Below, in pieces: positions 58,342-64,000 of a stretch of 64,000 nt of DNA (its first letter is position 1; each line of letters opens with the position of its first letter). The notes beneath the pieces are model-generated. The model was not told the DNA's origin. It did no database searches and was given only the letters and a program-made list of their open reading frames with translations. This DNA is from Ditylenchus dipsaci (lineage: Eukaryota > Nematoda > Chromadorea > Rhabditida > Anguinidae). Both the position numbers and the translations under genes were made by a program. Location: contig SADC01000119.1 of the NCBI GenBank assembly GCA_004194705.1, positions 175,132-239,131 on the forward strand, given 5' to 3'.

Positions 58342-59379
58342 GGCGCTAGTAGCGAATACCCCCTCCCCCCCAACAAATTTTTTTCAAATCAGGTTTAAGC
58401 ATTTCTAAGTAATTCTTATGCGCTGAAACGATAAAAATGTGTTTCGGGCATTTTCTGACCTGAAAGTTGATTTTTTGAAAAAAAAAATTTGACCGAAATT
58501 CGACTTTTTGCCTTGGGGGACCAAGGTAAACCACCTGAAAATGGTACCTAGAGTCCTAAACAGATGGGATTTGAACATAGTTTTGTTAGCTGGGGCCTAC
58601 CGCATAAATAAACTCTGGTTTGCATGTTTTTCATGCATCCAGAGTCCCTTTCGAGTGATTTGTGTCTGAGGTATGTGCGTGTGCGCATCTCAACCCCAAG
58701 CAACTAAGCCCCTGCGCCCCGAAGGGTGCGCATGGGGCTTGGTAGGTTAGAGATGCGCGCACACACTTACCTTAGACATAATTCGAGCAAGACTCTTCAT
58801 CAAAAATGCATTTAGAGACTATTTTTACCCAGCTCCAGTGACCAAAACATGCCAAAACAGGCAAATGGAGTGAATTGAAATGAATTGAGTTTTGGACATT
58901 TTGAAATTTCGACCATTTGCCTGTTTGGCATGTTTTGGTCACTGGAGCTGGGCAAAAATAGTCTCTAAATGCATTTTGTTCAAGAGTCTCCTCGGAATTA
59001 TGTCTAAGGTAAGTGAGGGGGGGCCCGATGGAGCGCAGGGGGCTTGGTTGGTTAGAGATGCGCGCACTCACTTACCTTAGACATAATTCCGAGCAAGACT
59101 CTTGATCATAAAATGCATATAGAGACTCATTTTGCCTAGCTCCAGTGACAAAACGAGGTAGACTACCTTGGTCCCCCACGGCAAAAAGTCGAATTTTAGT
59201 CAAAAAAATTTTTTTTCCAAAAATCAACTTTTTAGGTCAGAAAATGCCCGAAAACACCTTTTATTGTTTTCAGATAAAAATTCGTGCGGTAATGCATAAA
59301 AATTACTTAAAAATGGTTAAAACCTGATTTTGAAAAAAATTTGTTGAGGGGGGGGGGTGGTTATTCGCTACTAGGGTCC
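58342..59379. mobile_element. 1.0-kb foldback of the GGCGCTAGTAGCG family
   Basis: Ends GGCGCTAGTAGCGAATA / TATTCGCTACTAGGGTCC with a 7-bp direct repeat AAATTTC (58335-58341 and 59380-59386). The arms include TTGCCTTGGGGGACCAAGG and AATTCTTATGCGCTGAAACG. Nested inverted copies of the GGTCACTGGAGCTGGGCAAA block lie at 58830-58990. Partial copies are at 4670-4800 and 15290-15745. Confidence 0.75.
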
Positions 59380-60526
59380 AAATTTCTTATCTAGACAAAA
59401 TAAACCTGATTTTTTTTTGAGAAATTCAATGTTTTTTTTTTATAGATTTATGTTATATAAGACGGCTCAAAAAAAAATTGGCTATGCAGACATTTGCCAG
59501 GTCGATTTCCAAATTTTCGGGTCCTTAACCCTCGGAAATCTCCAACTTCACTTGGGATTTAATGCACGGTGAGCTACAGCAAATAACACACAAGAGCGAT
59601 TATTTTTCAAAGTGCTTTTCTACTGCTGAATGCACGTACTCAGTCTTATTGGAGTCGCCAGAATTCTTCTCAAATAGGCGTGTGTTTCTCAAGCTGTCTG
59701 CAAAGGTGACGTATCCTGTAAATATCTGTAATCGAGCAAAAAAAAGGGGAAATGGAATTCTGACCTGCGGGTATGTGAAACCTTAAAGGGGGGATTCTTT
59801 GTTGACTGAATACAGTCAACCCCACTAAAGTCACACCTCGCTATAGGAACACCCTCGCTATAGTGACACCTTGCAGAAGATTTGGTTGCTTTTGGTTAAA
59901 ATACTTTAGACTAGACACCCACTATAGTGACACCCTAGGCCGTTCCCAATAAATAAAAGTACCCTCGATATAGTGACACATGTCAAGTTTTGTTCATTAA
60001 AGTTGCAACTTTAAGTAAAATTCTTTTAAAAACGAATTTTAAGCTCTCGGTCAATTACTTCCATATTAATTACGGGGTTTTTATTTGTTTTGCTGCCGAT
60101 ATGCAACCCAATGATGTATATAATGTTGAACAACTGTAGTACAGTTCGAAACTGCCATACAGTTGTGATTAATTTTTGCAATTGTACTGCCGTTTTTCGG
60201 CATTATTCACATGACTGTTTCAATCGAATTTTTTTTAATTTCAGTTTTTTCTCATGAACACTATAGTTTTGCTATTTAGGGCCGCAACCCTCGATTAAGA
60301 TGCTGAAAAAATGTGTACGTTAATTCCAGAAATGCGAGTCTGAATGGCGAATTTATAGTGGTTGACCAACCTTCGACCAGCAAAATCTATATGGTTCAGA
60401 TTATACTGACGCATAAGATCTGTCAAAAGTCTTTAAAATTGGGTTGAAAGGTGTTAGACCCTTGACGGAATGAACTTTTGGTTTTACATAAAATCGACAT
60501 GCGACTGTATTACCATATGCTGTACC

Positions 60527-61917
60527 CATACCTGCACGCTGAGAAAAATCGGCGCCGGGGCGCCGGCGCCACAATTAATTCGGCGCTGGGCGTCGGCGCC
60601 GACGCCTAAAAGAGGAAATACGGCGCCAGGCGCCGGCATCAAGCCTTTTTGTAAATAAAATAATAGAATGTAACAAAGACTAATCTAACATTTTATGTTT
60701 TTAAATAGAAATTTTTTGTATTAGGATAGCAACAACTATGAGAAATTAAAAATTTATCATGTTGCGGTTATAAACGGCTGTACGAACTTTCGTAACAAGA
60801 CAATTCGTAAGAGCGAAGTTTCGTAAGAGCGAACTTTCGTAAGAAACATTTTCGTAAGAAACAGTTTCGTAACAGCGAAAAATTCGTAAGAAACAGTTTC
60901 GTAACAGCGAAAATTCGTAAGAAACTTTTTCGTAACAGCGAATTTTTGTAACGAATTTCTTTCGTAAGAGGAAATAATCGAAATTTTTTTCACTCTTATT
61001 CAATTTTTCTAATTCAGGATTTCATCTGATTCATTTGTTTTGGCCTTTCTGTCATTGTTTGACACTTCGAACAGTTAATTATATTACTATTAACTGTATG
61101 AGCACAAAAGTTGGTAAGCATAGGTCATATGACTGAAAATTTTGATAATTAGTTGACCCCCAGATTTTTCATCCATTAGGAGACCAGCAGAAATACCCAA
61201 AAGCATGGTGAAAAACTCCGAGCTAGAATTCATATATTATATACTACACATAGCTACTTCCCATTAGTGACATGTATGGTGCAGTAGGTAAGTTGATGGG
61301 ATGAATTTTTTTCACCAGTGGTTCGATTCCACCATCTGACTGTTTCATTTTTTTCTTGACTATTTTGGTCAAAACATCACAGAAGCTATAAGAAACATCA
61401 AAAGAGGATCAAAAAACAAAAAAAGCAACTTAACATATCACTAATGTTACTGAAAGCCTCGTTACGAAAAAAGCTTGTTACGAAAATTCGCTGTTACGAA
61501 AAGTTTCTTACGAAAATTCGCTGTTACGAAAAAGTTTCTTACGAAAATTCGCTCTTACGAAAAAGTTCTCACGAAAATTCGCTGTTACGAAAAAGTTTCT
61601 TACGAAAATTCGCTCTTACGAAAAAAATTTCTTACGAAAATTCGCTTTTACGAAAATTCGCTCTTACGAAATTGTCTTCTTACGAAAGTTCGTACAGCCT
61701 TATAAACAAGCATTGTTTTGCTTTTTGAAAGTACTGGGCCAGTGGAGCTTTTTCTGTCGGCTGTTAACATAGCTATTTACTAAAACATTGTCAAGACAGC
61801 TGAAATCTTAACATTCAGGCGCCGGCGCCGCAGCTGAAGTGGCGCCGGGCGCCGGCGCTGGCGCCGGCGCCCGTCTGTTAAGATTTTTTAGCCGGCGCCG
61901 GCGCCCGTGCAGGTATG
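60527..61917. mobile_element. Foldback with GGCGCCGGCGCC arms
   Basis: Ends CATACCTGCACG / CGTGCAGGTATG with a perfect 8-bp duplication GCTGTACC (60519-60526 and 61918-61925). The arms (60550-60645 and 61818-61908) are GC-rich GGCGCC repeats, an abrupt change of composition in AT-rich DNA. Hosts the element at 60776. Confidence 0.88.
60776..61699. mobile_element. Foldback with TTACGAAAATTCGCTG array arms
   Basis: Ends GGCTGTACGAACTTTCGTA / TACGAAAGTTCGTACAGCC with a perfect 8-bp duplication TTATAAAC (60768-60775 and 61700-61707). The arms (60776-60970 and 61455-61699) are arrays of a roughly 16-bp unit, TTACGAAAATTCGCTG or TTACGAAAAAGTTTC. The centre (60980-61450) has no recognisable gene. 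A TTCGATTCC word near 61319 is tRNA-like but lacks other arms. Confidence 0.9.
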
Positions 61918-62065
61918 GCTGTACCCTCGACATAGTGACACCTTTCAATAATTTTTTTGGAAAACCCTTGCTACAGTGACACCCCGTTATAGTGACACCC
62001 TCGCTATAGTGACACCCCAAGGCCGGTCCCGAGGGTGTCACTATAGCGGCGGTTGATCGTATTTT

Positions 62066-62610
62066 GATTGTAGGGTTCGAATCCGCACCAGAACAGATTA
62101 ATTTTTTCGTTTATTTTTTACAAGCTTTATCACCTCTAGACCTGATTTTTTATAAAAACGTGGAAATTTTGTTGTTTTTTTCGGTTGCCCATTGTAAGTT
62201 GGTTTTTTTGTAAAATACAGAATATTAAATTTTCTATTACTAATCTGAACTTGTGAAATTTTTAAAACTAACATGTTCTCAGTACCCTTATTATAAATTT
62301 TTTAACTTTGCAGATCAGAATTGCTTTTCTCTCTTTAGCTTGGATCCTCAAAAAAAAGAGAAAAATCAAAAAAAAACAAAAGGGAATCAAAAAATCGCTG
62401 CTTCTAGCATTTTTACAGGTTCAGACTTAATATTCGAAATTCACTGTTCTATATTTTTGAAAAAAAAATCAACTAACCATAGGCAACTGAAAAAACTACT
62501 GAAATTTTCATGTTCCTCATAAAAAATTAGGTCTAGAGACGATAAAAACCTGTAAATGAAATTAAAAAAAATTAAGCTGTTCAATGAAGATTCGAACCCT
62601 ACAGTCAAAA
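62066..62610. repeat. Inverted repeat with tRNA-T-arm-like ends
   Basis: ATTGTAGGGTTCGAATCCGC on the left is answered by GAAGATTCGAACCCTACAGT on the right, with weaker inner pairing (CTCTAGACCTGATTTTTTAT against ATAAAAAATTAGGTCTAGAG). GGTTCGAATCC is the T-arm consensus, but no D or anticodon arm can be folded. Confidence 0.55.
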
Positions 62611-62619
62611 TATTCAGTC

Positions 62620-63220
62620 AACAAAAGAATCCCCCTCCCTTAAAAAAATGACAAATGAAACGGGTACTTAGGCAGGACTACACTTTACCGTAAATTCTTC
62701 ACGGTAATGTACCAAAATTGCGTTTTGTACACTAAGAACGCATTTTCGAGCGTGAAAAGTTTTTAGGTGTGGGAAAGCACTTTTTGGAAAAAAAATTTCG
62801 ACCCACAAAAGGGTATTATAGTTTTTTAGTCAAACTTTAAAAAACTTAAATTAGCGCCTTTGAATTTTTCAAGGAAATAAGGGCTGTATAGGAGGAGGAG
62901 GTGATAAAAAAAAGAGGCCACTTTTATAGCAGACGTCCCATCACAGGCAATGATTTTCGATTCGCCTAGAATCTAAAAATTATGAGTGAAACTACAAAAT
63001 TTTAGAATAATTTTATTCGGTAAAATACCTTCAGCATGTAGTCTGGCGAAAGAATCAGCATTCGATTTTCCTTGCTTGGTGGATCAATATGAAGCACAAA
63101 ATAGAGAGTTATCGGCAAGTATTCCATCCTTCTGGTATCTCGACATCTTGAAAGTTCCTGGCCCCTGGTGGATAATTGTTAGCGTCCTAAATTGTTCTTG
63201 TTTTTTTATAGCTTGACAGG
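62620..63220. other. No gene recognised; possible downstream part of the FLYWCH gene
   Basis: On the minus strand a few exon-like pieces exist (MEYLPITLYFVLHIDPPSKE near 63060-63135; KIIACDGTSAIKVAS near 62925-62965) with plausible AG/GT edges. They could belong to the gene at 63230, but I cannot join them with confidence. Confidence 0.35.
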
Positions 63221-63229
63221 ATATTGATG

Positions 63230-63847
63230 TTACCTTCCTGGCTTTGCAATTAAGTCACTTAGGTTTGCATAGTCGATCGCGGCAATTACAGAATCTTCCG
63301 GAGAGAGCTTGTCATTCACTTGGTTATAAACGTCGCGAGGTCCCATCTGAAATACTAAATTAGGACTGTTGCAATTATATTTGGTTTTTTGTACCTTTCG
63401 ATTTTCCATAATAATCAGCAGAGCCTCTTTACACACTCGACGTTTGCCTAAATCGACAGGATCCGCTTCGTGAGAATGCTCAGCTACACTTTCAATCTTG
63501 TATGCGTTGTTTTTCAGAATCAGCTTAGCCATACATCCTCCTCTGTAGTCTTCACTGGAGTAGACAACATCTACATTGCTGCCTCTGTAGCGAAAAGTGT
63601 ACAAATAGATTTAAAAGAGACATTGAAAATTATTCTGGCCTGGTCGAGAAATTTTTTAAAAGAACTCACCTTCGTATTCAACCAAATGGCGCCCTCTCTT
63701 GCTCATAATAAACTGGACTTGCTCGGGCTCTGGATTGACTCGAAACTTGTTGACATCCTCGATGGGCACGAAATCATCTTGATAGCTTCCATAATCGATT
63801 TCGGGCAAAGCTTTTCCTTGCTGCAAAAAGACTTCTTTTGCTGCCAA
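63230..63847 (-). CDS. FLYWCH zinc-finger protein, partial
   Basis: Minus-strand exons: to 63670 (5' limit unclear, at least 63847), 63582-63395 and 63346 to about 63232. The frame reads VNPEPEQVQFIMSKRGRHLV, then YEG|SNVDVVYSSEDYRG, CMAKLILKNN and EHSHEADP. This is the FLYWCH zinc-binding fold, with the spaced Cys and His-x-His intact, though the W of the motif is not evident. The next exon gives MGPRDVYNQVNDKLSPEDSV and IAAIDYANLSDLIAKPG; a donor GGTAACA at 63231 suggests splicing onward. The intron 63347-63394 is 48 bp. Upstream (63850-63980) lies an AT-rich CAGCAAAAAAA stretch giving a Lys/Gln-rich low-complexity segment. FLYWCH occurs both in host factors and in MULE transposases, so element origin is possible. 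Confidence 0.7.
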
Positions 63848-64000
63848 AAAACTTTTTTTTGCTGCTAATTTTTTTGCTGTAAAACAGTTTTTTTGCTGCT
63901 AAAATACTTTTTTTGCTGCAAATATTGTTTTGCTTCACATGCCTTCTTCGCAGCATTTTTCACTAGAAATATCAATCTATTATACATTTTTGTGATCAAT

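Larger units (their letters stand above)
59811..62061. mobile_element. Tigger-type element with two further elements nested inside
   Basis: Ends TACAGTCAACCCCACTAAAG on the left and CACTATAGCGGCGGTTGATC on the right, next to TA. Subterminal CCTCGCTATAGTGACACC repeats lie on both sides (59846-59970 and 61922-62045). An outer inverted pair, GGGGGATTCTTTGTTGACTG near 59790 and its complement near 62615, suggests it lies within yet another foldback. Confidence 0.75.

Noticed and set aside
61270..61345. Possible tRNA (GGTTCGATTCC near 61319)
   Set aside because: Only a T-arm-like word is present; no acceptor, D or anticodon stem can be folded.
61444..61728. ORF with repeated ENSLLRKS units
   Set aside because: It is the translated TTACGAAAATTCGCTC array of the foldback arm.

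Overview
This window is nuclear DNA of an invertebrate animal, most likely a nematode. Three things point there. Two minus-strand genes are seven-transmembrane receptors of the Srt (serpentine class T) chemoreceptor family, which I know only from nematodes. A beta-thymosin-repeat gene has the multi-repeat layout of nematode tth-1. Most introns without an insertion are 42-48 bp. The DNA is AT-rich, low in gene density and extremely rich in transposable elements, mainly small DNA transposons and inverted-repeat (foldback) elements nested in one another.

Host genes, left to right: the 3' nine exons of a class C metabotropic-glutamate-like receptor (80-6467, +), with a tRNA-Asn and several MITEs in its introns; two small uncertain reading frames (13544-13849 and 14076-14355, +); srt gene A (16188-22413, -) and srt gene B (26844-34614, -), tandem paralogues whose introns are swollen by foldback elements; a small two-helix ORF (45447-45854, -); a beta-thymosin gene (48178-49571, +, 3' end not found); an acyl-CoA-binding protein gene (57343-57744, +); and part of a FLYWCH zinc-finger gene at the right edge (-). 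Two intact tRNA-Asn(GTT) genes and one damaged copy lie at 5082, 32161 (-) and 12776.

Mobile DNA fills most of the rest. There is a 1.4-kb Merlin element with four exons and a pogo/Tigger-type element (6568-7811). Degenerate Tigger derivatives with 'CTCGATATAACGA' or 'TATATAACATAA' ends are frequent. There is a deleted Tc1/mariner relative, a PIF/Harbinger-like element, hAT-like and piggyBac-like MITEs, and one LINE copy broken by two later insertions. A striking set of foldback elements has arms built of short tandem repeats, each element with its own repeat unit, and flanking duplications of 8-9 bp. A separate TTAA-flanked foldback (37011-39283) carries five exons of the RNA polymerase II subunit RPB7 gene.

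Across nearly all recognisable coding regions the reading frame breaks at one-base indels, almost all in homopolymers, while splice sites and conserved residues are intact. I read this as mainly sequence error (unpolished long reads), so 'pseudogene' calls on host genes here should be held lightly.
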